Source: Gluconacetobacter liquefaciens
GTDB lineage: Bacteria > Pseudomonadota > Alphaproteobacteria > Acetobacterales > Acetobacteraceae
Direction: 5' to 3'
Assembly (NCBI RefSeq): GCF_003350405.1
Contig: NZ_QQAW01000006.1
Coordinates: forward strand, 1-64,000
Length of the DNA: 64,000 bases
The position numbers were made by a program, and so were the translations under genes. Below, piece after piece: positions 8,836 through 18,529 of the stretch; position 1 is the stretch's first letter, and every line of letters starts with the position of its first letter. The notes under the pieces are model-generated. The model did no database searches and was not told the DNA's origin. It saw only the letters and a program-made list of their open reading frames with translations.

Positions 8836-9780
8836 TCAACCGGCGCGGGGCACTGGCGCCGCCAACCCCAGCATCAGGGCGATATTCTGGATCGCGGCAC
8901 CCGAGGCCCCCTTGCCCAGATTGTCCAGCCGCGCGGTCAGCACTGCCTGCCGCCGCGATTCGTTGGCATGAACCCGCAATTCCATCAGGTCAGTCCCCGC
9001 CAGCGTCTCGGCGGAAAGGTCCGGCATGGCCTCGGCCACGCTGATCCGGTCCGAACCGGCATAGAAATCGGCCAGCACCGTCCGCAGGTCATCCCCCGTC
9101 GCCGACTGGGCCAACATGTCCAGATGCAGCGGCACCGAGACGATCATCCCCTGCGGAAAATGCCCGACCGACGGCACGAAGACGGGCGCACGGGTCAGCC
9201 CGGCATACCGGGTGATCTCGGGCAGATGCTTGTGCTCCAGCCCCAGCCCATACAGCAGGAAAGCCGGCCCACCCTCCTGCTCATGCGCCTCGATCATCGC
9301 CCGGCCGCCGCCGCTATAGCCGCTCACCGCATTGATCGTCAGCGGCGTATCAGACGCAAGCAGCCCCGCCTGAACCAGCGGCCGCAACAGCGCGATCGCC
9401 CCGGTCGGATAGCAGCCGGGATTCGAAACCCGCGCCGCCCCCGCGACCTGCGCCGCGCACCCTTCCCCCATTTCCGGAAACCCATAGACCCAGTCGGGAT
9501 CGACCCGAAACGCCGTACTGGCGTCCAGCAGCCGCGGCGCCCGGCCGCCGGTGGCCGCGATCTCCTCCGCCATCGCCGCGGCCTCACGCGACGCCGCATC
9601 GGGCAGGCACAGCACCACCAGATCGACCGATTCCATCATCGCACGGCGGGCACCGGCATCCTTGCGCTGTTCCGGCGCGATCGAACGCACCGTCACCGGC
9701 AGCGCGTCGAGGCGCTGGCGAATGCCCAGCCCCGTCGTGCCCGCCTCGCCGTCAATGAAAACCGTCGCCTGTCCGTCCAT
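8836..9780 (-). CDS. argC: N-acetyl-gamma-glutamyl-phosphate reductase (short type)
   Basis: A 314-residue NADPH-dependent enzyme of arginine synthesis that reduces N-acetylglutamyl phosphate to the semialdehyde. The nucleotide-binding start is VFIDGEAGTTGLGIRQRL. The active-site cysteine is in VSNPGCYPTGAIALL, and GLEHKHLPEI and PSVGHFPQGM are family motifs. It is the compact ArgC2 form rather than the roughly 345-residue form. The ATG at 9780 is preceded by a GGGGGAT Shine-Dalgarno-like run; an in-frame ATG at 9792 is possible. It heads the minus-strand series that contains tRNA-Leu and serC, and is divergent from mazG. Confidence 0.92.
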   Translation of the reverse strand: MDGQATVFIDGEAGTTGLGIRQRLDALPVTVRSIAPEQRKDAGARRAMMESVDLVVLCLPDAASREAAAMAEEIAATGGRAPRLLDASTAFRVDPDWVYGFPEMGEGCAAQVAGAARVSNPGCYPTGAIALLRPLVQAGLLASDTPLTINAVSGYSGGGRAMIEAHEQEGGPAFLLYGLGLEHKHLPEITRYAGLTRAPVFVPSVGHFPQGMIVSVPLHLDMLAQSATGDDLRTVLADFYAGSDRISVAEAMPDLSAETLAGTDLMELRVHANESRRQAVLTARLDNLGKGASGAAIQNIALMLGLAAPVPRAG

Positions 9781-9923
9781 GATATCCCCCATCCTGGGCG
9801 CGGGACTATAATCCCGCTCCGCCCCGCCAGCCAGAGCCTCCAGGCCCCGCGTCACGCTGGACGCGCCCGCCACACCGGTGCAGAGAGAAAACGATCCCGC
9901 CGACACCAGCACGGAGCCCCCGG

Positions 9924-10706
9924 ATGTCCGACGCCGCCCAGGCCCTCTCGCGCCTTCTCGACATCATGGCCCGCCTGCGCGACCCGGTCAGCGGCTGCCC
10001 ATGGGACCGCGAGCAGGATTTCGCCTCGATCGCCCCCTACGCGATCGAGGAAGCCTACGAGGTCGAAGACACCATCGCCCGACAGGACTGGGCCGCCCTG
10101 CCCGACGAACTGGGCGACCTGCTGCTCCAGGTCGTCTATCACGCCCGCATGGGCGAAGAGGCCAGCCTGTTCGATTTCGCGACCGTCGCCGGCATGATCG
10201 GCGACAAGATGGTCCGCCGCCACCCCCACGTCTTCGGCGATGCCGCCCTGGCCCCCGGCCAGTGGGAAGATGGCAAGGAACAGGAACGCCTCGCCCGTCG
10301 CGAGCGCGGAACGCTGGCCGGCATTCCCACGGCCCTCCCCGCCCTGCTTCGCGCACGCAAACTCTCGGCCCGCGCCGCCCGCGTCGGATTCGACTGGCCC
10401 GAGGCAAAGGACGTGGCCGAAAAGGTGGATGAAGAAATCGCCGAACTGAAAGTCGAGCTCGATTCGGGCGACCGCGACCGAATCGCTGACGAACTGGGCG
10501 ACGTGCTGTTCACCCTCGCCACCCTGGCCCGCAAACTGGACCTCGACCCCGAAGCCTGCCTGCGTCAGGCCAACGCCAAATTCACCCGCCGCTTCACCGG
10601 GGTCGAGCAGCACCTGGCCGAACGCGGCATGACCCCGGCCGACAGCACCCTTGCCGACATGGAAGCCGCCTGGCAGGCCGTGAAGCGGCAGGAACGCAAA
10701 GCCTGA
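9924..10706 (+). CDS. mazG: Nucleoside triphosphate pyrophosphohydrolase
   Basis: A 260-residue enzyme that hydrolyses (deoxy)NTPs to NMP and pyrophosphate. It carries two tandem MazG domains. The first has the metal-binding EEAYEVEDTI and DELGDLLLQVVYHARM (about residues 41-75). The second repeats the pattern with KVDEEIAELKVEL and DELGDVLFTLATLARK (about 170-215). GCPWDREQDFASIAPY near residue 29 is diagnostic. In E. coli MazG lowers ppGpp and removes aberrant nucleotides. It converges on the phosphatase-like gene that follows, with only seven bases between the stops. Confidence 0.94.
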   Translation: MSDAAQALSRLLDIMARLRDPVSGCPWDREQDFASIAPYAIEEAYEVEDTIARQDWAALPDELGDLLLQVVYHARMGEEASLFDFATVAGMIGDKMVRRHPHVFGDAALAPGQWEDGKEQERLARRERGTLAGIPTALPALLRARKLSARAARVGFDWPEAKDVAEKVDEEIAELKVELDSGDRDRIADELGDVLFTLATLARKLDLDPEACLRQANAKFTRRFTGVEQHLAERGMTPADSTLADMEAAWQAVKRQERKA

Positions 10707-10713
10707 CCCGAAA

Positions 10714-11553
10714 TCAACCCGGGTCGAGCAGCAGGTCCCGCAGATCCTGCCAGCTTGCCCGATCGGGGGCATAAAGCAGCCCCCCGGCACGATCGGTCAC
10801 GCAATAGGGCGATCCATCGAAATGGGCACAATAGCCGCCGGCCTCGCGGTGGATCAGCCAACCGGCCAGATGGTCCCACGGCATGGTGCGGTTGAAGAGC
10901 AGGAAATGGCATTTCCCGTCCACCAGCATCAGATATTCATGCGCCGCACAGCGGAAATCCCACGACCCCATCACCCGCGGCAGGTTTCGGGCCACCAGGT
11001 CACGCACCGGACGCGGCAGATAGCGCCAGGAGGCATTGCCGCACATCTCGGCCGCCGGCACGGGTGGCGCGCAGCGTAGCGGTCGCTCGGCATCGTCCGG
11101 TCCCACCAGCCAGGCCCCCCCCCCTCCACGCACCGCCAGCGCCGCGATATTGCAGACCGGATCGAGGATCGCCGCCCCGATCACCTCGCCCCGCCGCAGG
11201 ATCGCCACCATGACGCCGAACAGCGGCACCCCCGCCGCATAATTCGCCGTCCCGTCGATCGGGTCGATCACATAGGCCAGGTCCGCATCCTCGATGGCAT
11301 CCATCAGGTCGGGCCGAACGCAGACAGCCTCCTCCCCGATCACCACAGCACCGGGCGAAAGACGCAGAAAGGCGGCCGTCATGTCATGTTCGGCCGCTTC
11401 GTCGGCCACCGTCACCACATCCATCTTGCTGCTCTTGCAACGGATGGCGTCCACGCCCAGATGGCGGAAGGACGGCATGATCCGCTCCGCCGCCGCCTGC
11501 CGCATGATGTCCAGAACCGTGCGCATATGCGCGCCCGAAACCGCGACCGTCAT
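10714..11553 (-). CDS. Inositol monophosphatase family phosphatase
   Basis: A 279-residue metal-dependent sugar or nucleotide phosphatase. The family metal site is complete: GEEAV (about residue 74), DPIDGTANYAAGVPLFG (about 97) and WDHLAGWLIHREAGG near 227. Candidate substrates in this family are inositol-1-phosphate, histidinol phosphate (HisN) and 3'-phosphoadenosine-5'-phosphate (CysQ). The sequence does not decide between them. It lies 42 bases after hflX on the minus strand and may be the last gene of the ntr-hfq-hflX transcript. Confidence 0.82.
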   Translation of the reverse strand: MTVAVSGAHMRTVLDIMRQAAAERIMPSFRHLGVDAIRCKSSKMDVVTVADEAAEHDMTAAFLRLSPGAVVIGEEAVCVRPDLMDAIEDADLAYVIDPIDGTANYAAGVPLFGVMVAILRRGEVIGAAILDPVCNIAALAVRGGGGAWLVGPDDAERPLRCAPPVPAAEMCGNASWRYLPRPVRDLVARNLPRVMGSWDFRCAAHEYLMLVDGKCHFLLFNRTMPWDHLAGWLIHREAGGYCAHFDGSPYCVTDRAGGLLYAPDRASWQDLRDLLLDPG

Positions 11554-11595
11554 GACATCACCTCCCCTTCCCGACCATCGGGCCCGGGCGGGCGC

Positions 11596-12882
11596 CTACC
11601 GGTCGCGACTGGCCAGTTGCTGTTCGAACCGCGCGCGATCGGCCGGCAGCAGCCGCACCGTCACCACGATAGCCTGCTCGCCGTCATCCCGCGACGTCAC
11701 TTCGCCATGAGCATACAGCCATGCCAGCAACGCACCGTCCTTCACCGGGATGGTGTAGTCGACGATTTCCATCGCCTCGGTCAGGCGCTGGTCGATCGCC
11801 GCCAGCAATTCCGGCAGCCCGTCACCCGTCATCGCCGAAATCGCGACGCTCCCGGCCCGCACAGGCACCGCGTCGCACCCGCCCAGCAGGTCGGCCTTGT
11901 TCTGCACCTCGACCACCCGCCGGCGCCAGTCGGTCTCCAGCGTCCCGCTGGTCGCCATGCCTTCCAGCACCTCTTCCACATCGGCGCGCTGCGCCGTGGT
12001 GTCGGGATGCGAGATGTCGCGCACATGCAGGATGATGTCAGCCTCGGCCACCTCTTCCAGCGTCGCGCGGAACGCCGCGATCAGTTCCGTCGGCAGGTCG
12101 CTGATGAACCCCACCGTATCGGAAAGGATGATCCGCCGGCCCGACGGTAGCCGAATCCCGCGCATCGTGGGGTCCAGCGTCGCGAACAACTGGTCCTGCG
12201 CATAAACGGTCGCCCCGGTCAGGGCATTGAACAGGGTAGATTTTCCGGCGTTGGTATAGCCCACCAGCGCCACGACCGGAAATGGCACCCGCCGCCGCGC
12301 GGCCCGATGTAGCCCACGGGTGCGCCGCACCTGCTCCAACTCGCGCTTCAGCCGCACGATGCGGTCGCCGATCATCCGGCGATCGGCCTCGATCTGCGTC
12401 TCACCCGGCCCACCGAGGAAGCCGAAGCCACCACGCTGCCGCTCCAGATGGGTCCAGGTCCGCACCAGCCGGCTGCGCTGATATTCCAGATGGGCCAGTT
12501 CGACCTGAAGCGAGCCTTCCTTGGTGGCAGCGCGCTCGCCGAAAATATCCAGGATCAGGGCCGTCCGGTCGATCACCTTGCAGCCCAGCGCCTTTTCCAG
12601 GTTCCGCTGCTGCACCGGGGTCAGGCGGGTATCGACCACCACGACGGCGACGCGATCCTCCTGCACAGCCTGGCGCAGCGACTCCACCTGCCCGCTGCCC
12701 AGCAGCGTGGCCGGCCGGCGCGCGCGCAGCAGCAGCACCGCCTGGCGCACGATCACCAGCCCGATCGACGCCGCCAGACCCACGGCTTCTTCCAGCCGGG
12801 CTTCGGCGGCGCGAACCTCGTCCTGACGGTCAGGCCGCTCCCATGGCAGGATGACGGCCGCCCGCGTGGGCGACTGCGCCAC
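11596..12882 (-). CDS. hflX: Ribosome-associated GTPase HflX
   Basis: A 428-residue GTPase that splits stalled ribosomes under heat stress in E. coli. The N-terminal HflX domain is glycine-rich near residue 150 (RGGFGFLGGPGETQIEADRR). The G domain follows, with P-loop GYTNAGKST (about 205), DTVGFISDLP and VQNKADLLGG. A coiled-coil segment around residues 150-190 links the two. It begins seven bases after hfq, the classical hfq-hflX pair. Confidence 0.95.
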   Translation of the reverse strand: MAQSPTRAAVILPWERPDRQDEVRAAEARLEEAVGLAASIGLVIVRQAVLLLRARRPATLLGSGQVESLRQAVQEDRVAVVVVDTRLTPVQQRNLEKALGCKVIDRTALILDIFGERAATKEGSLQVELAHLEYQRSRLVRTWTHLERQRGGFGFLGGPGETQIEADRRMIGDRIVRLKRELEQVRRTRGLHRAARRRVPFPVVALVGYTNAGKSTLFNALTGATVYAQDQLFATLDPTMRGIRLPSGRRIILSDTVGFISDLPTELIAAFRATLEEVAEADIILHVRDISHPDTTAQRADVEEVLEGMATSGTLETDWRRRVVEVQNKADLLGGCDAVPVRAGSVAISAMTGDGLPELLAAIDQRLTEAMEIVDYTIPVKDGALLAWLYAHGEVTSRDDGEQAIVVTVRLLPADRARFEQQLASRDR

Positions 12883-12889
12883 GGGTGCG

Positions 12890-13186
12890 TCAGACGAGAT
12901 CGGATTCCCCCGTCAGATCCCTGTCGGACAGATCCACGGCCGCGCCTTCGGGGCGCGAGGGGTCGAACAGCATGACCGGCGTCGCCGGCATCACGGTGCT
13001 GATCGCGTGCTTGTAGACAAGCTGCGTGTGGCCATCACGCCGCAGGAGGACGGAAAAATTGTCGAACCAGGTGATGATGCCCTGCAACTTGACACCATTG
13101 ACCAGAAACACCGTAACCGGCGTCTTGGAGCGCCTGACATGGTTGAGAAAAACATCCTGAACGTTCTGCGTAGGTTCTTTTGCCAC
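12890..13186 (-). CDS. hfq: RNA chaperone Hfq
   Basis: A 98-residue Sm-like protein that forms hexamers and pairs small RNAs with mRNAs. Sm1 covers [16 protein letters not shown] and [20 protein letters not shown]; Sm2 is [10 protein letters not shown]. The YKHAIST tract is the classic proximal-face site. A short acidic tail ([14 protein letters not shown]) completes it, a feature seen in alphaproteobacterial Hfq. Order ntrX-hfq-hflX is conserved in alphaproteobacteria. In diazotrophic relatives the homologous gene (nrfA/hfq) affects nifA expression. Confidence 0.97.
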   Translation of the reverse strand: MAKEPTQNVQDVFLNHVRRSKTPVTVFLVNGVKLQGIITWFDNFSVLLRRDGHTQLVYKHAISTVMPATPVMLFDPSRPEGAAVDLSDRDLTGESDLV

Positions 13187-13299
13187 GGTTGGGCCTTACT
13201 TGCTCTGTCGGCGAAGACGAACGCCGCGCAAGCCGCTCCGTTCCCCGCCAATAATACGGTTGGCTCTCTCTAGCAGGCCCTTCCCCAGGGGGCAAAACC

Positions 13300-14691
13300 T
13301 CATCCTGCACCCCGCTCGTCGGACGTCACGCCCAACTGCTTCAACTTGCGGTGCAATGCGCTGCGCTCCATGCCCACAAAGCCTGCGGTGCGGCTGATAT
13401 TGCCGCCGAATCGCAGCAACTGGGCCTGGAGATACTGGGTCTCGAACAGGTCCCGCGCTTCGCGCAGCGGCAGGCCCATCACGTCGGCGGCGGGGTCGAA
13501 TTTCAGCAGCGTCGGCGCGCCCTGCCCCACCTGCGGCGGCAGCATCTCGGCGCGGATCGGGTCGGTGCCGTTCCCCGGCATCATGATCAGCAGCCGCTCC
13601 ATCAGGTTGCGCAACTCGCGCGAATTGCCGGGCCAGTCATAGCTCTGCAAAGCCGCGATGGCGTCACCCGACAGGTCGCGCAACGGCAGGCCGGCATTCT
13701 CCGCCGCGCGGTGCAGGAACATCCGCGCCAGGCCCGGAATATCCTCGCGCCGCTCCCGCAGACTGGGCACGCGCAGCGGCACCACCGCCAACCGGTAATA
13801 CAGATCCTCGCGGAACCGCCCGGCGGCAATCGCCTCCTGCAGGTCGCGATTGGTCGCCGCCAACACGCGGACATCGACCTTCACCCGCGTGGCTCCTCCC
13901 ACGCGTTCGAAACTCTGGTCCTGCAACGCCCGGACGATCTTGCCCTGGGTCTCGATCGGCATGTCCGCCACTTCGTCCAGCAGCAGCGTGCCCCCATGGG
14001 CGCGCTCCAGCACCCCGGTGCGCCGCCCGCTGCCGTCGGCGGTACCCTCGATGCCGAACAGCTCTTCCTCAAAGCGGCCCGGCGCCAGCGTAGCGCAGTT
14101 CAGGGCGACGAACGGCCCTTCGGTCCGGCGCGAGCGGGCATGGATCATCCGCGCCGCGACCTCCTTGCCCGCACCGGCGGCCCCCGAAATCAGCACGCGC
14201 GAGCCGCTGGGCGCCACTCGCTCGATCTGGTTGCGCACGGCGGCAATGGCCGGGCTGTCACCGAACAGCGTCGCCTCGGCTCCGGCGCGCAGCCGCAGTT
14301 CCGCATTCTCCCGCGCCAGACGCGAGGCCTCCAGCGCCCGGCGGACCACCAGCAGCAGACGATCGGACTGGAACGGCTTCTCGATAAAATCGTAGGCACC
14401 GTGCTGAAGCGCGGCAACGGCCGTCTCGATCGTGCCATGGCCGGAAATCATGATCGTGGGCACGACCGGCTCTTCACCCTGGATCGCCTGCAGAATGCCC
14501 AGTCCATCCAGCCGCGATCCCTGCAACCAGACATCCAGAATCACCAGTGACGGCCTGCGCGCCCTAAACGCGCTGATCGCCGAATCCGAATCTCCCGCCA
14601 ACCGGGTCTCGTATCCTTCGTCCCGAAGGATACCCTCGATCAGCAGCCGGATATCCGGTTCGTCATCAACGATCAGGATTTCATGCGCCAT
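13300..14691 (-). CDS. ntrX: NtrX response regulator
   Basis: A 463-residue response regulator paired with NtrY. The receiver domain has the phospho-acceptor D53 (SLVILDVW). An AAA+ module follows, with a modified P-loop GAAGAGKE (canonical GExGTGKE) and Walker [15 protein letters not shown] Fis-type HTH ends the protein ([20 protein letters not shown]). The GAFTGA loop that contacts sigma-54 is absent; the corresponding stretch reads [18 protein letters not shown]. Classical sigma-54 activation is therefore unlikely. In the family NtrYX affects nitrogen metabolism, redox response and envelope functions. The gene overlaps ntrY by 11 bases. Confidence 0.93.
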   Translation of the reverse strand: MAHEILIVDDEPDIRLLIEGILRDEGYETRLAGDSDSAISAFRARRPSLVILDVWLQGSRLDGLGILQAIQGEEPVVPTIMISGHGTIETAVAALQHGAYDFIEKPFQSDRLLLVVRRALEASRLARENAELRLRAGAEATLFGDSPAIAAVRNQIERVAPSGSRVLISGAAGAGKEVAARMIHARSRRTEGPFVALNCATLAPGRFEEELFGIEGTADGSGRRTGVLERAHGGTLLLDEVADMPIETQGKIVRALQDQSFERVGGATRVKVDVRVLAATNRDLQEAIAAGRFREDLYYRLAVVPLRVPSLRERREDIPGLARMFLHRAAENAGLPLRDLSGDAIAALQSYDWPGNSRELRNLMERLLIMMPGNGTDPIRAEMLPPQVGQGAPTLLKFDPAADVMGLPLREARDLFETQYLQAQLLRFGGNISRTAGFVGMERSALHRKLKQLGVTSDERGAG

Positions 14692-16969
14692 GCTCGTCCT
14701 TTACCGGCAGTACCAAGATCGAAACAGCTCCCCGCCCGTCTGGCCTGTCTTCCAGACGGATGCTTCCCCCGTGATCTTCCAGAATTTTCTTGACGATGGC
14801 CAGCCCAAGCCCGGTTCCCTTCGGCTTGTGGGTCACATAAGGCTCGGTCAGACGCCGCCTGTCTTCCTCAGGCAGACCGATCCCATCGTCGACGACCGCG
14901 ATGTGCGCGGCCGTGCCTTCGATACGCAAGACAATCCGGATAGAGCCGACCGATCCGGCCGTGCGATCGGCAGCATCACCATCTTTCGGAAGCATTGCAA
15001 TGGCATCGGCGGCATTTTGCAACAAATTGGTCAACGCCTGCCCGACCAGTCGCCGGTCACAGGACACGATCGGCCCATGGTCCGGCAGGTCGGTCTCGTA
15101 CCGGATCTCGGGATGCGCGTTACGTTGCAGGATCAGGGCCTCGCGCACGATTCGCGACAGGTCCTCGGGCCGCATGATCGGCTGCGGCATCCGCGCGAAC
15201 GCCGAGAACTCGTCCACCATGCGCCCGATATCGCCGACATGGCGCACAATGGTATCCGCGCACTGGCTGAACGTCTCGGGGTCGGAGGTGATTTCCCGCA
15301 GGAAACGACGCTTCAGCCGTTCAGCCGCAAGCTGGATCGGCGTAAGTGGATTCTTGATCTCATGCGCGATCCGCCGCGCGATATCGGCCCACGCCGCCTT
15401 GCGCTGGGCGGCCTGCAAGGCCGTGATGTCATCGAACGTCACCACATACCGGTCAGGCGCCCCCCCGGTGGTCTCGCTCCCGATCCGGACCAGCAGCGTG
15501 CAGGCCTTCGTGCCCGATCCCACATGGATCTCGCCCGTCCACACCCGGTCGGGCGCACTCGCCGCCTCATTCAGCATCGGACCGAATTCGGGAACCACAT
15601 CCACCAGATGCTGCCCGACGGCGGCCGTCAGATCATGCTGCAACAGCACGCTGGCCGCCCGATTCGGCAATTCGATCACCTGCTGCGCATCCAGCCCGAT
15701 CACCCCGGCCGACACGCCCGAGAGCACCGCCTCGGTAAAACGCCGGCGCTCGTTGATCTGCCCATAGGCGATCATCAGTTCGGACCGCTGGCTGGAAAGC
15801 TGGTCGGTCATGCGGTTGAAGGCGCGCGACAGGCTCGACACCTCGTCATGCCGCTCGCCTTCCGGCACCCGCACCTTCAGGTCGCCGTCGCTGATGCGCT
15901 CCGAGGCCAGGATCAGCAGCCCCAGCGGCCGCACAATCTGGTTGGCCAGCACCAGCCCCACCAGCACGGCAGCGAAGAGCACCAGCAAACCCACCAGCGC
16001 GAAGATCAGCACGAAGGTAAACTGGATCTTGGACCGGTTCCGGTTCAGCCGCTGGTAATCCGCCACCACCATTTCGGTCTTGTGCATATGGTCGAGAATC
16101 GACGGATCAACCGGCCGGGTAATCACCAGCATCAGCGCCGGCGTATCGCCCAGCGAGATCACCGCCCGCACAGTCTTTTCGTCCGGCGAATCGAGAATCG
16201 CGATCTCGTTGGTGCGGGCCATCATCGTGGCCGAGGGTGGCGGCAGGGCCTGCATGTCGCCCGCCCGGCTCATCAACCCGCCCTTGGCCACCACGGTATT
16301 GGTCAGCGGGTCATAGATCACCGCTTCGTTCAACCCGCGCAGGGTCGCCTGCGAATCCAGCACCTGATCCAGCGCCTCGGGGTCATGCATCAGGTCCGAC
16401 CCCGACCCCTCCAGGCTGTTCGCGGCCCCGGCCAGGTAATTGGCCAGCGAGAACGCCTCGGTCCGGATATTGGCGTTATGTTCCTGCAAATAGCCGCGAG
16501 AGGCCTGGAGCGCCTCGTTCAGCGCCGTGTTCACCCGGTCGCTGAACCAGATCTGGATGCCATAGTGAAAGAAGACGGCGGCAAACGTACCCACGACCAC
16601 CGTCGGCGCCACCGCGACGATGCCGAACAGCGTGACGAGCCGCACATGCAGCCGCGCCCCCGCCAGGCCGCGCCGCCGGTCGGCCATCACCCGCCCCAGC
16701 CGCTCCGCCAGCGCCAGCGCCAGCAGCAGCAGCACCAGGAAGTTGAGAATGAAGATCAGCGCCTGGATGTGCGGATAATGCGTCACCGACATCCCGCCCG
16801 ACAGCACGACAAAGGTCGCAACGCCGAAGCATAGCGCCAACGCCACCAGGGCGATGGCGACATTCCGTCGGGCCAGCAGGCCGAACAGCCCGCGCATCAA
16901 CCCCATTCCCGACGCCAGCCGCCTCAGATTGAAACCGTGCCGGGGGGTCAGCACCAGCTTGTCGCCCAA
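14681..16969 (-). CDS. ntrY: NtrY membrane sensor histidine kinase
   Basis: A 762-residue inner-membrane kinase for NtrX. Several membrane helices lie in the first 100 residues and another at about 315-340, with a periplasmic loop between. HAMP, PAS and kinase domains follow. The H-box is IAHEIKNPLTPIQLAAERL, the N-box LTNLLQNAADAIAM, and the ATP lid contains GIGLPEEDRRRLTEPYVTHK then GTGLGLAIVKKI. Length and architecture fit alphaproteobacterial NtrY. The signal it senses is unknown. It sits 22 bases after ntrC and overlaps ntrX. Confidence 0.95.
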   Translation of the reverse strand: MGDKLVLTPRHGFNLRRLASGMGLMRGLFGLLARRNVAIALVALALCFGVATFVVLSGGMSVTHYPHIQALIFILNFLVLLLLALALAERLGRVMADRRRGLAGARLHVRLVTLFGIVAVAPTVVVGTFAAVFFHYGIQIWFSDRVNTALNEALQASRGYLQEHNANIRTEAFSLANYLAGAANSLEGSGSDLMHDPEALDQVLDSQATLRGLNEAVIYDPLTNTVVAKGGLMSRAGDMQALPPPSATMMARTNEIAILDSPDEKTVRAVISLGDTPALMLVITRPVDPSILDHMHKTEMVVADYQRLNRNRSKIQFTFVLIFALVGLLVLFAAVLVGLVLANQIVRPLGLLILASERISDGDLKVRVPEGERHDEVSSLSRAFNRMTDQLSSQRSELMIAYGQINERRRFTEAVLSGVSAGVIGLDAQQVIELPNRAASVLLQHDLTAAVGQHLVDVVPEFGPMLNEAASAPDRVWTGEIHVGSGTKACTLLVRIGSETTGGAPDRYVVTFDDITALQAAQRKAAWADIARRIAHEIKNPLTPIQLAAERLKRRFLREITSDPETFSQCADTIVRHVGDIGRMVDEFSAFARMPQPIMRPEDLSRIVREALILQRNAHPEIRYETDLPDHGPIVSCDRRLVGQALTNLLQNAADAIAMLPKDGDAADRTAGSVGSIRIVLRIEGTAAHIAVVDDGIGLPEEDRRRLTEPYVTHKPKGTGLGLAIVKKILEDHGGSIRLEDRPDGRGAVSILVLPVKDEHGA

Positions 16970-16991
16970 CGCATGAAAAGACTCATCATCG

Positions 16992-18446
16992 TCAGCTTAC
17001 GCCGCGAACGACCGGTATTTCCAGATCCCGTATCTTCTTGCGCAGGGTATTGCGGTTCAGGCCCAGCATCGCCGCGGCCTTGATCTGGTTGCCCCGCGTG
17101 GCGGCCAGCGTCATCTGGATCAGCGGCCGTTCGACCTCCGCAATCACCCGATCATAGATATCATGCAGCGGCATGCCATCCTGTCCCGCCGCCAGAAAAT
17201 GCCGGATATGCCGGGCCACGGCATCCGCCAGCGGCTCCTTGGCCAGAATCTCCGGCGCTTCCGCCTCCAGATCGTGCGATGCCGCTTCCGCCAGTTCCTG
17301 GTCCACCAGGTCCGCCGTAATCGTCTCCTGCGGATACAGCGCCGCCAGACGGCGCATCAGGTTTTCCAGTTCGCGCACGTTCCCCGGCCAGCGGCTGGCC
17401 TGCAGGCGTTCGATCGCCCCATCGGCCAGGATCTTGGCCGGCAACCCGTCCTCGCGGCAGCGATCCAGAAAATGCCGTGCCAGCAGCGGAATGTCCTCGA
17501 CGCGCTCGCGCAGCGGCGGCAGGCGGATCGGCACCACATTCAGCCGATAGAACAGATCCTCGCGAAACGTCCCGTTCCGGATCGACTGGCGCAGATCGCG
17601 ATGCGTGGCCGCGACAATGCGGACATTGGCCCGAATCGGCTGCCGCCCGCCAACGGTGGTGAACTCGCCCTCCTGCAACACGCGCAGCAGGCGCGTCTGC
17701 GCCTCGGGAGGCATGTCGCCGATCTCGTCGAGAAACAGCGTTCCCCCCGCCGCCTGCTCGAACCGGCCCGGATTACGGCTGGTCGCCCCCGTAAATGCCC
17801 CCCGCTCATGCCCGAACAGTTCGCTCTCGATCAGTTCGCGCGGAATGGCCGCCATGTTGACGGCCACGAACGGCCCACCCCGCCGGCGCCCGTAATCATG
17901 CAGCGCACGCGCCACCAGTTCCTTGCCGGTGCCGCTTTCGCCATTGATCATCACCGTCAGGTCGGAGGTCGTGAGCCGCGCGATGATGCGATAGATATCC
18001 TGCATCGCCATCGACCGGCCGATCAACGGCATCCGCTCCTCGGATTCGGGCGGCGTCGCCGGCTCGGCCAGCGTGCGGGCCGGCGACGCCAGCGCCCGCT
18101 CCACCACCGCCAGCAATTCCTTCAGGTCGAACGGTTTTGGCAGATATTCGAACGCCCCGCGCTGGGTCGCCTTCACCGCCGTCATCAGCGTGGATTGCGC
18201 GCTCATCACCAGCACGCGCATGTCCGGCCGCGCCCGCTTGATGCGCGGGATCAGGTCCAGCCCGTTCTCGTCGGGCATCACCACATCGGTAATGACCAGG
18301 TCGCCCTCGCCCTCTTCGATCCACTGCCAGAGGGTGGCGGCGCTGGCGGTGGTGCGCACCTGATAACCGGCGCGCCCCAGCGCCTGGCTGAGAACGGTGC
18401 GGATGGAACGGTCGTCATCGGCAACAAGAATGGTCGGAAGGGGCAT
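16992..18446 (-). CDS. ntrC: Nitrogen regulatory protein NtrC (sigma-54 activator)
   Basis: A 484-residue response regulator that activates sigma-54 promoters when nitrogen is short. The receiver domain has D54 ([12 protein letters not shown]). The AAA+ domain has the intact P-loop GESGTGKE, the sigma-54-contacting GAFTGA within [16 protein letters not shown], and Walker [14 protein letters not shown]. The C-terminal Fis-type HTH is [20 protein letters not shown]. It follows ntrB by 83 bases and precedes ntrY. The intact GAFTGA contrasts with the paralogue NtrX in the same block. Confidence 0.97.
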   Translation of the reverse strand: MPLPTILVADDDRSIRTVLSQALGRAGYQVRTTASAATLWQWIEEGEGDLVITDVVMPDENGLDLIPRIKRARPDMRVLVMSAQSTLMTAVKATQRGAFEYLPKPFDLKELLAVVERALASPARTLAEPATPPESEERMPLIGRSMAMQDIYRIIARLTTSDLTVMINGESGTGKELVARALHDYGRRRGGPFVAVNMAAIPRELIESELFGHERGAFTGATSRNPGRFEQAAGGTLFLDEIGDMPPEAQTRLLRVLQEGEFTTVGGRQPIRANVRIVAATHRDLRQSIRNGTFREDLFYRLNVVPIRLPPLRERVEDIPLLARHFLDRCREDGLPAKILADGAIERLQASRWPGNVRELENLMRRLAALYPQETITADLVDQELAEAASHDLEAEAPEILAKEPLADAVARHIRHFLAAGQDGMPLHDIYDRVIAEVERPLIQMTLAATRGNQIKAAAMLGLNRNTLRKKIRDLEIPVVRGVS

Positions 18447-18529
18447 ACGAAATCCGGTCTCTCAGTCGAAACGGGCAATAGGGAATAGAAAATCAAGGAA
18501 CGAAAAATACGGCCGCGCGGCGTGGCGGG

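Noticed and set aside
14432-16834. Long plus-strand frame (about 800 residues) opposite ntrY
   Set aside because: Antisense shadow caused by high GC; composition is rich in Arg, His, Gln and Pro with no domain, while ntrY has full kinase motifs.
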